64,000 nt of DNA from Enchytraeus crypticus (GCA_905160935.1 CAJHZI010000449.1:691501-755500), one strand, 5' to 3'; positions 20,258 through 32,780 are shown, counted from the first letter of the stretch. Made by a program: numbers and translations. Notes: generated by a model not told the origin, from the sequence alone.

Positions 20258-21914
20258 GTATGTATGATATTTATCATTTATTATTGGAATGAAATAAGTT
20301 TCCCGTAATTATTGTGTACATGATATTTAAGAATAGACAAATCTGTCACTGCACTTGTGGTAAAAGACGACTAAAGCACTAAGATCCAAACCAACGTCAG
20401 AAAGGGCATTTGATTGGAAAGCGCCTGGGCTCCAGAAATTGCTACACACTTTTCTAAATCCCGACCCAGTTAAACTGGGATTAAAGGGATGATGACGATG
20501 ACGATTATTGAAATGAATTAAATGGGAAACTTATCACAGTAATTAAAATGTTTTGTTTAATGATTTTTCAGTTTAAAAGTTCTTTTCATTAATAAATTTC
20601 CAAATGTCAATTATTAAAATGATCAAGAGAGTTTTGATCTCAGCTTTGCATTCAGTCTATTCTGTACAATTGGAGACGTGTAAGTTCCCAGACTAGTTAG
20701 ATGTTTGCTAGATCATCTATGAACTTGTTTTTCCTGCAATAGTTAGGTTGATAACTCATCCATGAACATATTTTTCCAGCACTAGTTAGGTGTGTGATAA
20801 CCCATCTATGAACTTATTTTTCATACACAAGTTAGGTGAGTGATAACCCATCTATGAACTTGTTTTTCTTCCACTAGTTAGGTGTTTGATAGACAATCTA
20901 TGAACTTATTTTCCCTATACCACTTAGGTGTTTGACAGCCCATCTATGAACCTATTTTTCTTCCACTAGTTAGGTGTTTGATAGCTCATCTATGAACATA
21001 TTTTTCCAGTACTAGTTTGGTGTTTGATAGCCGATCAATGAACTTATTTTTCCTACTCTAGTTAGGTGTTTGATAGCTCATCTATGAACTTGTTTTTCTT
21101 CCACTTGTTAGGTGTTTGATAGTTCATCCATGAACATATTTTTCCAGCACTAGTTAGGTGTTTGATAGCCTATCGATGAACTTATTTTTCCAGCACTAGT
21201 ATTTGATAGCTCAACTATTTGATAGCTCCTCTATGAACTTGTTTTTCTTCCACTAGTTAATTGTTTGACAGCTCATCTACGAACTTATTTTTCCAGGCTG
21301 CTCATGAGAGAGTAAGACTGGAGAGGCTACTCAAAGATCTCTACCTCACTGACGGAACTGCTCAGAAGAGAGTTCGCAGCCGGTCCCTCAGCACACCTCT
21401 AGTCCTTCACCTAACCGAATCTGAGTTACATCTCGTCAAATCCCACAGATCTCAACTTCTTGACTCCGGTCTAGTCCTCTCACTCACACAAACATCCTGT
21501 GGACATTCCCTCACCGTGCACTCAGTCCCTGCCTGCCTGTCTGTAGAAGGCATGTCTGGGAATATTCTCGCATTCTTGAAGGAAGTCTTGTTAGTGTTAT
21601 CTGAAGGAGGAATTACAGAAATGAACGTAACAACCCCGGAGTTCCTGCACAAAGCTCTTTGCTCGCACGCTTGTCACGGTGCTATTAAGTTTGGAGATCC
21701 GCTGAGCAAAATAGAATGTGAGAGGCTGGTGAAGATGTTGGCAAAGTGTGAGCTACCGTTCCAGTGTGCACACGGTAGACCTTCCGTCTCTCCAATCCTT
21801 CAACTACTGCCTCAACAGAGCTCTGACCTAAGATCGTCTCACTCTCTCAGTCCGCCTGTTCTATCCAATCTGAAAGCATTCGGAGCTGTTTGTAAGAAGT
21901 TAAAGCTGAGTTAA
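19699..21914 (+). CDS. MLH3: DNA mismatch repair protein MLH3, C-terminal endonuclease half (2 exons)
   Basis: MLH3 pairs with MLH1 (MutL-gamma), a nicking endonuclease that resolves meiotic crossovers and supports mismatch repair in the nucleus. Exons 19699-20257 and 21297-21914 join in phase 0 inside the metal-binding motif: DQH|AAHERVRLE fits DQHA(x)2E(x)4E. Other family marks are EILGQIDNKFIACI, LLILVDQH, ACHGAIKFGDPLS and CELPFQCAHGRPS, all in the order of vertebrate MLH3. 391 residues are present. The N-terminal GHKL ATPase and MLH1-type linker are absent. The first exon follows a convincing acceptor (TACTAAT at 19675, then TTATTTCAG), so the ATG at 19700 need not be the start. No internal stops or frameshifts, and catalytic residues intact, so the C-terminal half is under constraint or recently was. 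Confidence 0.93.
20360..20510 (+). mobile_element. Retroposon 'C' copy in the MLH3 intron
   Basis: CGTCAGAAAGGGCATTTGAT, CTCCAGAAATTGCTACACAC, then the terminal hairpin CCCAGTTAAACTGGG (20464-20478), ATTAAAGGGATGATGACGAT. Sense orientation, best-preserved 3' end of the family. Confidence 0.8.
20670..21296 (+). repeat. 47-bp minisatellite that contains the MLH3 splice acceptor
   Basis: About 13 copies of CTAGTTAGGTGTTTGATAGC, CATCTATGAACTTATTTTTC, CAGCA. The final copy's TTTTTCCAG is the authentic acceptor of the terminal MLH3 exon. Exact TTTTTCCAG also occurs upstream at 20771, 21001, 21139 and 21185; other units have changed it to TTCTTCC or TCCTAC. Confidence 0.93.
21297..21914 (+). CDS. 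MLH3: MLH3 terminal exon
   Basis: 205 codons: AAHERVRLERLLKDL, then a beta-rich dimerisation segment, ACHGAIKFGDPLSKIECERL and FQCAHGRPS near the end, with a short tail closing at TAA 21912. The acceptor TTTTTCCAG|GCT is itself the last unit of a 47-bp minisatellite. Confidence 0.94.
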   Translation, partial: AAHERVRLERLLKDLYLTDGTAQKRVRSRSLSTPLVLHLTESELHLVKSHRSQLLDSGLVLSLTQTSCGHSLTVHSVPACLSVEGMSGNILAFLKEVLLVLSEGGITEMNVTTPEFLHKALCSHACHGAIKFGDPLSKIECERLVKMLAKCELPFQCAHGRPSVSPILQLLPQQSSDLRSSHSLSPPVLSNLKAFGAVCKKLKLS

Positions 21915-22500
21915 CGAACAGTAATCTCTCTCTGTTCATATACGATCATAGAACAGTAATCTCTCTCTGTTCATATACAATCATAGAACAGTAATCTCTC
22001 TCTGTTCATATACAATCATAGAACAGTAATCTCTCTCTATTCATATACGTTCATAGAACAATAATCTCTGTTCATATACGATCATAAAACAGTAATCTCT
22101 CTCTGTTCATATACGATCATAGAACAGTAATCTCTGTCTGTTCATATACGTTCATAGAACACTAATCTCTCTGTTCATATACGATCATAGAACAGTAATC
22201 TCTCTCTATTCTTATACGTTCATAGAACACTAATCTCTCTGTTCATATACGATTATAAAACAGTAATCTCTCTCTGTTCATATACGATCATAGAAAACTA
22301 ATCTCGCTCTGTTCATATACGTTCATAGAGCACTAATCTCTCTCTGTTTATATACGATCACAGAACAGTAATCTCTATCTGTTCATATACGCTCATAGAA
22401 CACTAATCTCTCTGTTCATATACGATCATAGAACAGTAATCTCTCTCTTTTCATATACGTTCATAGAACAGTAATCTCTCTATTCATATACGACCATAGA
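21915..22500. repeat. ~35-bp minisatellite directly after the MLH3 stop codon
   Basis: About 17 copies of GAACAGTAATCTCTCTCTGT followed by TCATATACGATCATA, starting at the stop codon itself. It would make up the proximal 3' UTR. Confidence 0.93.
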
Positions 22501-22504
22501 TGTA

Positions 22505-24600
22505 TTATCTGAAGCTATTTTACTCAGTTTCCTGACATTTTAGTGACATTGGATATTTAATTGACTTATGAAATATTAATTCATGATTTAATATATTCTA
22601 ATTGTACAGATTGCAGATCTGTAATGTCTTGGTAATTTAGATTTACTATGTATTATTTTTCGGTTTTTTGTGGCATTACTGTCTTATTATAGTGATTGAT
22701 TTAACGATTTAATTTGCTCTATTGTACTATAATTTTATACATTTTAAATTTCACTGAGTTAAGAAGACTATACATTAAGGTCGCCTATTGACTGTACTAA
22801 TGATGTATAGTAGAATATGTTGTGACGTGGTAAACATTGTAAGTAAGATGCTGGAGTTGAAAAGTCAAGTATGGAAACTCCACTAGATAATTGAACATAT
22901 TAATAATTTCAAAAATGGCTTTGCACTTTTGATTATGTAAATCTGCCTTGCTATCCTCTTTCCGCTTTTTAAGGGGCTAGCTGTTTTAATCCCACTATGA
23001 ATCTCTCCATGCTGTAATGCTTTACATTTTATGTGCAATATTAGAGCACAAAAGTTTCTTGAGGAACGAGCGCCAGGATCACAAAAGCCGTGACCTCTTA
23101 TTCTTCTTATTATCTGTTCTTTGCGTTGTTGATCCTGAAGAAATACTTGAATATAATAATAAAAATAAGGTCTATATTATTATATGAATGTTTAAGATTT
23201 TCTTGTAATTTTTCATAGTGCTACTATATCATTTATGTTCTAAATAGTACTCAATCACCCACTACTCTAAATGAGTTTGATATAATTACAAACTTGGGAA
23301 TTAACTGATGAATGGTGTGGGACATATCATCAGTTAATCCCCAATTTATTGAATAAATTTCCCACTATATTCCTTTCCGTTCAGAACCACTGCGGTACAT
23401 ACCCCTAGCGTATCCTGTCAGCTGTATCTTGTAGCCGTAGGGAAATTGAGTGGAGAGGAGAATTTGATACTGAGTGACTGTGTCAAGAATTCTGCTCAAT
23501 CTCGATTTTTCATCGCATTAACAAGATTCATGTTGGATGATTGACGACTGCCCTGTAGAAATGTTCATAATCTTATTTCCTACACGTCTACTCTGCATAT
23601 ATTACTTTGATTGACAGTTCATTTCAAATTTTGGTCCAAACCGATGGTCTAAGATTCGTGAATGGGACTCTAAATAAAGTCAATGTAATTGTTTATAAAC
23701 AAAATTCTTTCAAAATTGTTCATGTGAATAATTAGTTCACCATTATTTGTTAGAATAGTCAAATTTATCCGGCATTGATGGACGATGCATATATAGGCAC
23801 ATTATTCTATTCTATGAAATAGTATTTATCTCTCATCTGGACTTCTTCAGTTGTGTTACGCATTGATAGTTAATACATATAATTTATTTTTTGTAGGAAT
23901 ATTATTAAGTTATTACATTTGTTGGATATCTTCGTAAAATTGCAATTGCATTTAGTAAGGACTGACGAATAATTGCCTATTATTGTAGGCCTACGCTACC
24001 TTTTATATTTATTTGATGTTCAACTTAACTCGTTACTGTTGTTAAACGTTCTCTGTTTAAACGCAATGTTCAATGTTTGTAATGGTGACATTTGACTCCA
24101 ACTCTAAATCTGAATTGATAATGCTAATGCTACTCCTTTTGTGTATTCATCTAGTTCAGTTGCAGTTCTTCGTAAGTTGTAAAGATTGAGTTTTTTGTAT
24201 ATATTTAAATTAATATATTGCAGTTTAAATTTAAATATATTTTGGTGTCAAAAATTGACCGATACAGTGCAGTAGTCTTATTGAAATGCTTTCTGATGAG
24301 ACAATGCGTCACATATGATTTGTCATTGTGTAAATTACCGACATAAGTGAATCTCAAATGTGATAGAAAAATTTCTTAAAATATACTTACTTTTATTCAC
24401 CGTGTGACATCAGGGGCTAGATATAGAAATAGAACTGCGAAGAGAGAAATGGGGAATTTTTTTGCATTATCGTAGATAACTTCGCACCGAATGCTTCGAA
24501 GTACCAAAGTTTAAAATTATTCTACAACCTACACGAAAGGTCAAATGGTAGACTCAGGCTTGTGGACGTAGTATTAGCATACTGCTGGACATGAATAAAA
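22505..24600. other. Intergenic, no gene recognised
   Basis: AT-rich single-copy-looking DNA. It has only one hairpin (23296-23342) and no reading frame longer than about 60 codons on either strand. It probably includes the distal MLH3 3' UTR, but I could not assign a polyadenylation site. Confidence 0.4.
23296..23342. repeat. Inverted repeat, ~15-bp arms
   Basis: GGGAATTAACTGATGA pairs with TCATCAGTTAATCCC across a ~15-nt loop, with one bulged base. Confidence 0.85.
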
Positions 24601-24604
24601 TATG

Positions 24605-24925
24605 AGATTAGATAAGTGAATGAGTGGAGAGATGAGAATAGATAAGTGAATGAGTGGAGAGATGAGAATAGATAAGTAAATGAGTGGAGAGGTGAGGATA
24701 GATAAGTGAATGAGTGGAGAGATGAGATTGTATAAGTGAATGAGTGGAGAGGTGAGGATAGATAAGTGAATGAGTGGAGAGGTGAGGATAGATAAGTGAA
24801 TGAGTGGAGAGATGAGATTGTATAAGTGAATGAGTGGAGAGGTGAGGATAGATAAGTGAATGAGTGGAGAGATGAGGATAGATAAGTGAATGAGTGGAGT
24901 GATGAGGATAGATAAGTGAATGAGT
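24605..24925. repeat. 30-bp minisatellite grading into (GATA)n
   Basis: About 10 copies of GATAAGTGAATGAGTGGAGA followed by GATGAGGATA. The unit ends in GATA and the array passes without a break into a GATA microsatellite. Confidence 0.92.
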
Positions 24926-24930
24926 GGATC

Positions 24931-24995
<65 letters not shown>

Positions 24996-25009
24996 CTATA
25001 GATAGATCT

Positions 25010-25062
<53 letters not shown>

Positions 25063-25122
25063 GAGACTGACAGACAGATAGATAGATAGATTGATAGATA
25101 GATAGACAGAGAGAGAGAGAGA
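24926..25122. repeat. (GATA)n microsatellite
   Basis: About 40 GATA units with a few ATCT inversions and GACA variants, ending in (GA)n. Confidence 0.95.
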
Positions 25123-26687
25123 GAGATGAACGGGTTGGATGTAGAATAGTTGAGAGACATTTGTAGTTAAATGGAGGAGATTACACGTTTATCCAGGGCT
25201 CAGTATCTAACGAACTGTATCATCGATCAGTCACCCGTGAATCCCTTCAGTGCAGGATTAACATCTGTCCTCTCGTCCCTCTAAATGTTTCACTCCTTCT
25301 CTCTCTCTCGCTCTCTCCTACGAGCTTTCTACCTGTTCTGTACGTCTTGAGTTTGTTCCACTGCAGAATAGATCAACCGTAAACTGGGCACGTTTTAAGA
25401 AACCACGAAGGCAATTACAGGATATCATCAGAGAAAATGTCAAGTTTAGGTCTCCGCTTTGAAACTTTGTCACAAGCGATGAGTCTGAATTAAAAGAAAA
25501 TGTCGCAAACAGTTTCACCTGTCATTTTTCTAAATTCTTTGATGACTTTCTACTGAAGCTTCCTAATTAAAGCTAAGAATATTCAGATTTAGTTTTAATA
25601 GATGAATAATCGGATAATTCTAAGCTGCTAGATAAAGTATTAGGCCAATTACTGATATAGATTCATCGCAATTTCACTTGTCCAATCAAGTTAGTGGCAA
25701 ATATTCCACGAGCTATCTTTGTCCCGAATAACTGAAACCTTTCTTAATGTACACTGCAGAATTTCATCAAACTATGTTTTAATTTGTTTGAGTATTGATA
25801 ATTAAGTCTTCAACTTTACATCAATTAACTAGTAGTAGGATTATAAAGATCTAAGATCTGCTTCTCTAGCACTCGTTTTCAGTCAGTAGGCCTATCTCTT
25901 TTAGTCGCTTCGGAAAACCATTTAGACTATTCAAATGTGAGTAATCAATTTCGTATATATCATGTATTTCAAGTAGCAATCATTAATAATAATAATAACA
26001 AAGGTTTAACGTCCGTTTCCTCATACAAGGATGATGTCAGGGACGTCATTACGAGGTTATACCTTGTTTAAGAATTTTAAAATGTAGTAATGAATAAATG
26101 TAAGAATTTTACTATCTTATCTTAAGAATATTAAGCTTTTGATTTATATGTGAAGCTCAGTTAAGAAGTAGGCTAAAGCTTTTTTAAATTATATTTTCTA
26201 GATAGTCAGTGTTGTCTTCTGGCAAAGCTCTAAAGCAATTTGGGTTTTTTCCTCAGGGAATTTACGTCCGTAGATTTCCCTTGTTTCTCTTATCAACCTA
26301 CAGGGAGTTAAATCCCTTTAACGTTTAATTACCAGTGGAATGTCTCTACGTCCATCTACTCCAGTCAATCCACATCCTGACTTCTGTCATTTCATCCTCG
26401 ACTTTCAGTCACGAGAGGCTAAAAATATACTTAAAAATTAAATAAATAAAATGGTAGCATGAAATTATTGAAATTAATCTAAAATTAGGATATAAAGTTT
26501 TTGAGAATGGAAAACCAGCAAAATTACGTTTTTTATGAAATGAAATTAGAGCGCAAAGATTACTTTTCGTCGATAATCTTGACTTTATCTTCGTATAAAC
26601 TCTAAAGACATTATATGAGTAGACTAATTGATTAAAATGAATTAAAAGTAGGCTGGATGGATTAAATTTAGTTACGCTTTTTTGCGG

Positions 26688-26828
26688 ATATTAAAAAGCT
26701 AAGGTTAATGTCAGTTTCCTCACTCGAGAGCTATGTCAGTGACGAGCGAGACCAGGATTTGAACCCCGCACGCACTGATCCGCTGTCGAATAATTTATCG
26801 ACATAGCCACTGACACCAGCCATTGGCC
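26688..26828 (-). mobile_element. SINE 'B', minus strand
   Basis: AAAAAGCTAAGGTTAATGTC, AGTTTCCTCACTCGAGAGCT, AGGATTTGAACCCCGCACGC (B box, inverted), GACATAGCCACTGACACCAG. Confidence 0.85.
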
Positions 26829-28324
26829 TAATCATGTGAAATGGTACACACGGAGCAATATTTATAAATAATAGGCCTACTGATGTAAATTAAAAGTTTA
26901 TGCAAACAAACTTAAGGAAGTTCGAGTCATTCATGAATAAGGCGTATAAGAAGTGTGTAAGCTAGAAAGCTTATTCCCCTTTTTCAATCAATCTGTTGTG
27001 AAAATGAGTGGAATCGATTAACGTCGTGTACCGGAGAGTATTGCTAGCTAATCTCCTGACGTCTCGTGACACGTGGATCTCCAATGAGATGGGACTTCGG
27101 GACGTTTCAGACGCTCTTCTCATTTAATCGATAAACGTTAATCAATACTGTCTATCACTGCTTAGTTCTAAGAATATTTTAACTTTAAATATGGTAGCTT
27201 TAAACATAGATAACAATTTAATTAATTTTCACTTCAATAGTACCATTACCTAATGCATTATGCTGTTAGATCACTAGAGAGAGAACAATCAATATAGAAA
27301 AAATATTTTTTGCGTAGATCTTTCGTTGTCATTTACTCTAAAAATCTATTCATGACGGCATTATAGCTGGCGGCTCTGTTTTGCAGAACTGCTTGAAATT
27401 ACGACTCTGAAGTCCATTAACTCCTGTAATATTCTAAGCTATGTTGATATATACAAGTAACAAACCATTACGCTATTATATATCCACCGAGACTAGTGTC
27501 ATTATACACTAAACCATTCAATGACACCGTCCTTGAGTTCGTGGCCTGATATTTCCTGCATTTTTTTATTCAAGTTTTCTTCCTGGTTTTTTTCTGTCTT
27601 CACGGTCAGGTTTCTTGTTCGCATTGTGCTTATTTCTAATCTATTTGCAGAATCTACCTCTGCTAGTTGTACTGGTGTGGTTGTACTGGTGTTGTTGTTA
27701 TCGATGTTGTTGCAGAAGTATCTCAGTCAAACAAATTGGATTAACTAGGGAAACACAAAGAAGTGTCACTTACAGAAGCTAAGTGGAAGAGGACTCAACA
27801 CGCTGCCTGCAGCAGACTCTATTCATGTGGATTTGTGTTTCCAGCAGACCGCTAATTGCAGGCCGCTTCTATTCTAGAGATGAATAAGGGAACGAAGTTT
27901 TATAACCCTACCATAAAACAGCCTGTCATGCCATTTAGTAGTACTTTTGATAATAGAAGCCTCATACTCAATGGCTGCAGAAGCTTCAAAAGTAGGCTCC
28001 ATGACCCGGCCCGTTTCAAGATGTCACTCTGCTGGAGAACATGCACTTCGCATTATATTTTAAATACACGTACTGTATATCATAATATGTTATAATTCGT
28101 AAATAAATTTGTACATACTAAAGTACTTTAGATCAATCTCCGACTCTTATGGCACTTAGTTATAAATCTATGTCACCATGGATTTTCCGTAGTGAAGCGA
28201 AACTTTGCTTCCAGTAAACCGAGCCAGCCATTCCTCGATATCGAGGGTCGTTACAAGCTCCCCGCTCATTACAGGTCGACTTCAACACATGGTGCCCAGC
28301 GCAGTGAGTGTTTGATTTAAAGCT

Positions 28325-28455
28325 AAAAAGCTAATATTAACGTCAGTTTCCTCACTCGAAAGCGATGTCAGTGATGGGCGAGCCCAGGATTTGAACCCCG
28401 CACATACTGATCCGCGATTGAATATCTTAACGACATCGCCACTGGCTCCAGCTAG
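28325..28455 (-). mobile_element. SINE 'B', minus strand
   Basis: AAAAGCTAATATTAACGTCA, CTCGAAAGCGATGTCAGTGA, CCCAGGATTTGAACCCCGCA, CATCGCCACTGGCTCCAGC. Near-identical to 53126 and 47722. Confidence 0.88.
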
Positions 28456-29159
28456 TTTCATTTACATGTAGTTCATTTTCACTCGATTAAATTTTACTAC
28501 TCCTCGAGTTTGACCTACAAATAAATTTTTAAATCTAAACACCACTCTTTAACCTGAAAGCAGCTTTTGGATATTTTTTAAACTGATGTTTTCTAAAGTT
28601 GACATTTTAACAAATTGACATTTTGCTCTAGAGTCAAGAGTTGCAACAGCTTGATGCAACACATGCTTAGTATACATGTAATTCATGTTTTCCTCCTCTA
28701 ATTGAAAACTGCGAAATGCGCCCTCTAACTACCAGACCGCGTCCTAAAGTGGAGCAACGGATATTGTATCCTTCCATTAAGCGCTGCACGATGGAAGCCT
28801 GGAGTGGTCCTGAATTGTCAGCCTCTCCGTTTCTTCCTGCAGTAGTATTATAGGCTGGAGAAAAGGTCTTAATTCACAGAAAATGCTAATAAGGCTGAAA
28901 TTTTCGTTTTGCGGCATTTATTTGGAATGGGAAGGAGTATTTGCAAAACTTTATACTTGCTACAAGGTGATAGATTAGATTGCGTCATATTATCGAGATT
29001 TTTAGAATTTGGATTTTTGAATTTTTATTTCGCTGAGTTTCAATACCTAGAATGATATAATTGCATATTCAGTGATTAGTCTAAAGAGCTGAACTACGAA
29101 GAATGTTACTAAAAAATTTCTAGCCTATAGTGAAGTAGTTTAACGTTAAAGTTATTAGC

Positions 29160-29700
29160 ATGTCTTTTAATATTAGTAAAACTGTCGCCATGATATTTGC
29201 TCCTAAGGATCGAAATTGGAGTGTACTAGAGGAATTTCCAAGATTTAAGTTGGACAATTCTTTTATTAATTATGTAACGCAGTTTAAATATTTAGGTCAT
29301 ATTATAACCAATGATGGTCGTGATAATAGCGATATACAGCGTGAGATACGTGGTATGTTTATGCGTATGAATATATTAAAGCGTAGATTTGCTTATTGCT
29401 CTCTTAATGTTAAGAAGGTCCTGTTCAAATCCTATTGTATGTGCTTCTATGCTGTGGCACTATAGTCGTCGTTTACAATAGGTTCAATAGAGAAGTTTCG
29501 ATCTTGCTATAATAAATGTATTAAAATATTTTTTGGATGCAAACGTTACAGCAGCCTAACTATCGCGCTGCTAGAAACCGTATTGCCTAGTTTTGATACT
29601 ATCCTTTCAAATTACAGATTAAAGTTTAGAATGTGCTTGCTGGATAATGCTAATATGCTAGTTAAGTGTTTTGATGTTCTGAGCCTATTATAGCCTTGTA
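29160..29700 (+). mobile_element. Non-LTR retrotransposon fragment (reverse transcriptase), inactivated
   Basis: Frame 29160-29465 encodes FNISKTVAMIFAPKDRNW, FINYVTQFKYLGHIIT, DIQREIRGMFMRMNILKRRF and VLFKSYCMCFY. These are the post-catalytic palm/thumb motifs of LINE reverse transcriptases (FKYLG is typical). A TAG at 29463 interrupts it, after which the same frame continues with RSCYNKCIKIFFGCKRYSS and LLETVLPSFDTIL. The catalytic YADD is not present, so this is a decayed 5'-truncated copy. Confidence 0.88.
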
Positions 29701-29704
29701 TGCC

Positions 29705-31391
29705 TAATTCTATAAGTAATTGTTTTAGGCCTATAGCTCAATTTATGCGCAGACTATTTACTTTTCTGGTTTTTGTTGCATTGTTCTATGTGGAAGATTC
29801 ATGTATGGGTTTTTACGCCTGAAATGAAGCAATAAATAAATAACTAAAATAAAAATAAATAAGTAGTTACAGTAGTAGTATTAATGGTCATAGCTGGTGT
29901 ATAGTCTATACTACGGCAAGATTAATTTCTAAGTGCATAGTGTAGATTTTGGTGTTTTGATCTCATAAACTGTTTGAGACATTTATGATTATCGTAGCTC
30001 AAATGAATTGCAGAGTGAAGAAACAGTGATAAGTTTACAAAACGATAACTGTAGGAACGACGCAAGTAGGAGAAGGAAGAGAAAATGAAAAATAGAGTGG
30101 AGAGAGATATAGAAAGAGTTGTTGCACACTAAGTAAGCGAGAAATTTAAAATTCTCCTGAAGAATATCCCTTACAATCTGTACATCATTGAATTCCATAT
30201 GAAATATGATGCACTGCTACCCTAAAGCATTTTATTCAGACAAAAAAGTTTCAAACGCAGAAATATTTTCAGTAGATAGATTGCATTCCAGTGATTGGTG
30301 AAAGTGAAGGCACCGGTGGATCTTCCAGGAAGTAGTAAAAGTGATCAATCATAAAGACTGTCTCCATCCATTCTGCACTGCTGACGGCGCAGAATAACTC
30401 AACTACCTACTATTTAACCGACAACTGAATGAAGAAAAGTTTGCCTAGTGATAAATGATTCCAATTCTGCAAAATAAAAAATATAAACAAGTCTTCTTGG
30501 AGAAAGTGTCGTTGTCGGTTAGAGTGCTAGAATAATAGAAATTTTTATTTTATGTTAACTTTTTAAGCCCTATAAGTGCCTCCTAGTGCCTTGGGTTAAC
30601 CCTGATTTTGTAATTATGTGCTATTAAATTATTTACAGTCTATTATATAGTTGCTTTGCAAAATCTAAATCTTAAATAAACAAAATATTCTTACTCAGCT
30701 AGTTATTGTGTTTTCAATATAGGCCTACTGAAGAGCAGCGCATCTGCAAAATAATTATTTACATCACAAAGACGTTTCTTACATATACACTACAAAATGT
30801 TTACAAGTCGCCTAATAAAGGTACAGTTTTATTGTTTTCTACATCGCCATCCTCTCTAATTGCTTCGTAGTCTTTTCAACACTGTCAGCAGAGGTTTGAT
30901 GCTAAAAATTAATGAGAGATATTAATCTACTGCAGAAGATTTAGGCCTAAAACTAACGCACTGTAACTGCCATTGCATAAATTATTCGTGTATAATAGGC
31001 TCTGTAATTAAAATTTCATGTTTATATCAATATTTCAAGTCTTTCGAAAAGTATGAAAATCTTGTGGAATTATTTACAATAGATAAAGACTGAAGCAGAA
31101 TAAGTAGGCGGAGCCAGAGTTCCCATGTAAGAGGAAGAGGTTTTCCTTGACCACGCTCAATCAGAATTCTCAAGCAGCGTAAAATTTTAAGGGTCGACTA
31201 TATTTGACTCATTTTGCAAAAATTTTGGGGCATGGTTCTCGACGGCTTATACTCGACGTCTGCAATTTCTTGAAGAAGAGAGAAATGGAGGAATAGGGTG
31301 GTATATAGAAAATAAAGACATTGAGATAATCTCAAAGATATAGGAAAAATAAGGTGGATAATTAGACCTACATGTACGATGAGAGACTGGC

Positions 31392-31449
<58 letters not shown>

Positions 31450-32525
31450 AAGAGAAAGAGAGAGAGAGAGAGAGAGAACCATGATCATTTATTTGTAGCA
31501 GAATCAAACTATACATAAAACGCGCAAACAACGAGACACAACACAAATAATACGGCCGTCAGATAGCGAACAATTGAGCTCTATCTAGCTGACTACCGGA
31601 AACATGGAAATTTAATAACATAGCAGCGTATTATCGTAGAAAAATTAGATATGATAAGCATTAATGATAAAAATAGCATAAAACTGTAAAGAGCAAAAAA
31701 TTTCGGATTAACTCAACCTGAAACTAAAGATTTGTAAAACTAAAAGTGTGTTAAAATTAAAGCCGGATTCAAACAATAGTGGAATAAGTAAGCGATGATA
31801 TCAAGTGAATAGAAAAACAAGGCGAACTTCACTGCATAGAATTATGAAACTATTGATAGTAATTAATAATATTATTATTAAATATTAATAATTAATATAA
31901 AATTACGTGAAATTAATCCAGTGACGAATAACAAAAACCAAGACTCTTTCATATAAAGGGTAGGCTTAAATCTATTAATCCCAGAAGCACGAATTGTAGC
32001 ATATAAATTATAACTGAATTTCGAAATGGGGATGGGGCATAAGTTCTTGACCCAGTCCAATGCTGTTACTTGAGAAATGACTATAGAGCTTAATAGATAC
32101 AGTAGAGGAATAGAGACTTATAAAGAAAGAGAGAACAATAAAGAAGAAGTCTATTACGGCTTTTATAGGCGAGCATATATAGAGCGAATGCAAGCGATGT
32201 GGGCATTTTGTAGATTAAATATCACAGAATTCATTGCACTGCTCGGTCATTACGAGTAATCAAGCGAAAATTAATCAGTTGATGATTAACCAGGGAACCG
32301 AAACACATTCAGAAAAATATAACGAAAATGTAAATATATAACTCAGAGTATATTGGTTATACAGGTTTGCTCAATATAAATCGACTTTAATTGACTATTT
32401 GGCCTTCAATCGGCTACTTAATTAATATGAATAGGCCTACTTCATAAATTTTCTGAGAATTTACTTTTCTTAGAAGGTCTTAAACAAGAAACGAGTCAAA
32501 CAAGAAAGCAAGAAACAAAAAAACA
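29705..32525. other. Intergenic, no gene recognised
   Basis: AT-rich. (GA)n at 31395-31478 gives long artificial Ser/Leu frames on the minus strand. A plus-strand 60-codon frame at 32077 has no recognised homology. Confidence 0.4.
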
Positions 32526-32605
32526 AGAAACCTGCCAAATGGCAGGTCCAAGGTTCAAGGAGTATATTCATACTCCTTGTTTGCTCTCACGCTCTATAAA
32601 CTACA
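32526..32605 (-). mobile_element. Retroposon 'G' 3'-end fragment with perfect stem-loop
   Basis: ACCTGCC-AAAT-GGCAGGT (32530-32547, 7-bp stem), then CCAAGGTTCAAGGAGTATAT and TCATACTCCTTG. Only the last ~70 bp of the family is present. Confidence 0.75.
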
Positions 32606-32689
32606 ACTCTCCATAATAATAATAACATACTCAAACGAGTATGTTGGGCAATTTAGACCATTTTATTATTAGTTTTATTATTGTTGTTG

Positions 32690-32780
<91 letters not shown>

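Larger units (their letters stand above)
25123..29155. other. Intergenic, gene-poor; holds repeats E and two SINE B copies
   Basis: Contains repeat E (25985-26060) and SINE B copies at 26688 and 28325. Short frames at 25318 (-), 27521 (+) and 27856 (+) have no recognisable similarity. A GC-richer patch at 28730-28860 could hold a short minus-strand exon after CTGCAG but is too short to call. Confidence 0.4.

Noticed and set aside
24605..24925. CRISPR-like array
   Set aside because: The units are contiguous without unique spacers and this is eukaryotic DNA; it is a minisatellite.
31198..31546. Ser/Leu-rich minus-strand frames resembling a membrane protein
   Set aside because: Produced by the (GA)n microsatellite at 31395-31478.
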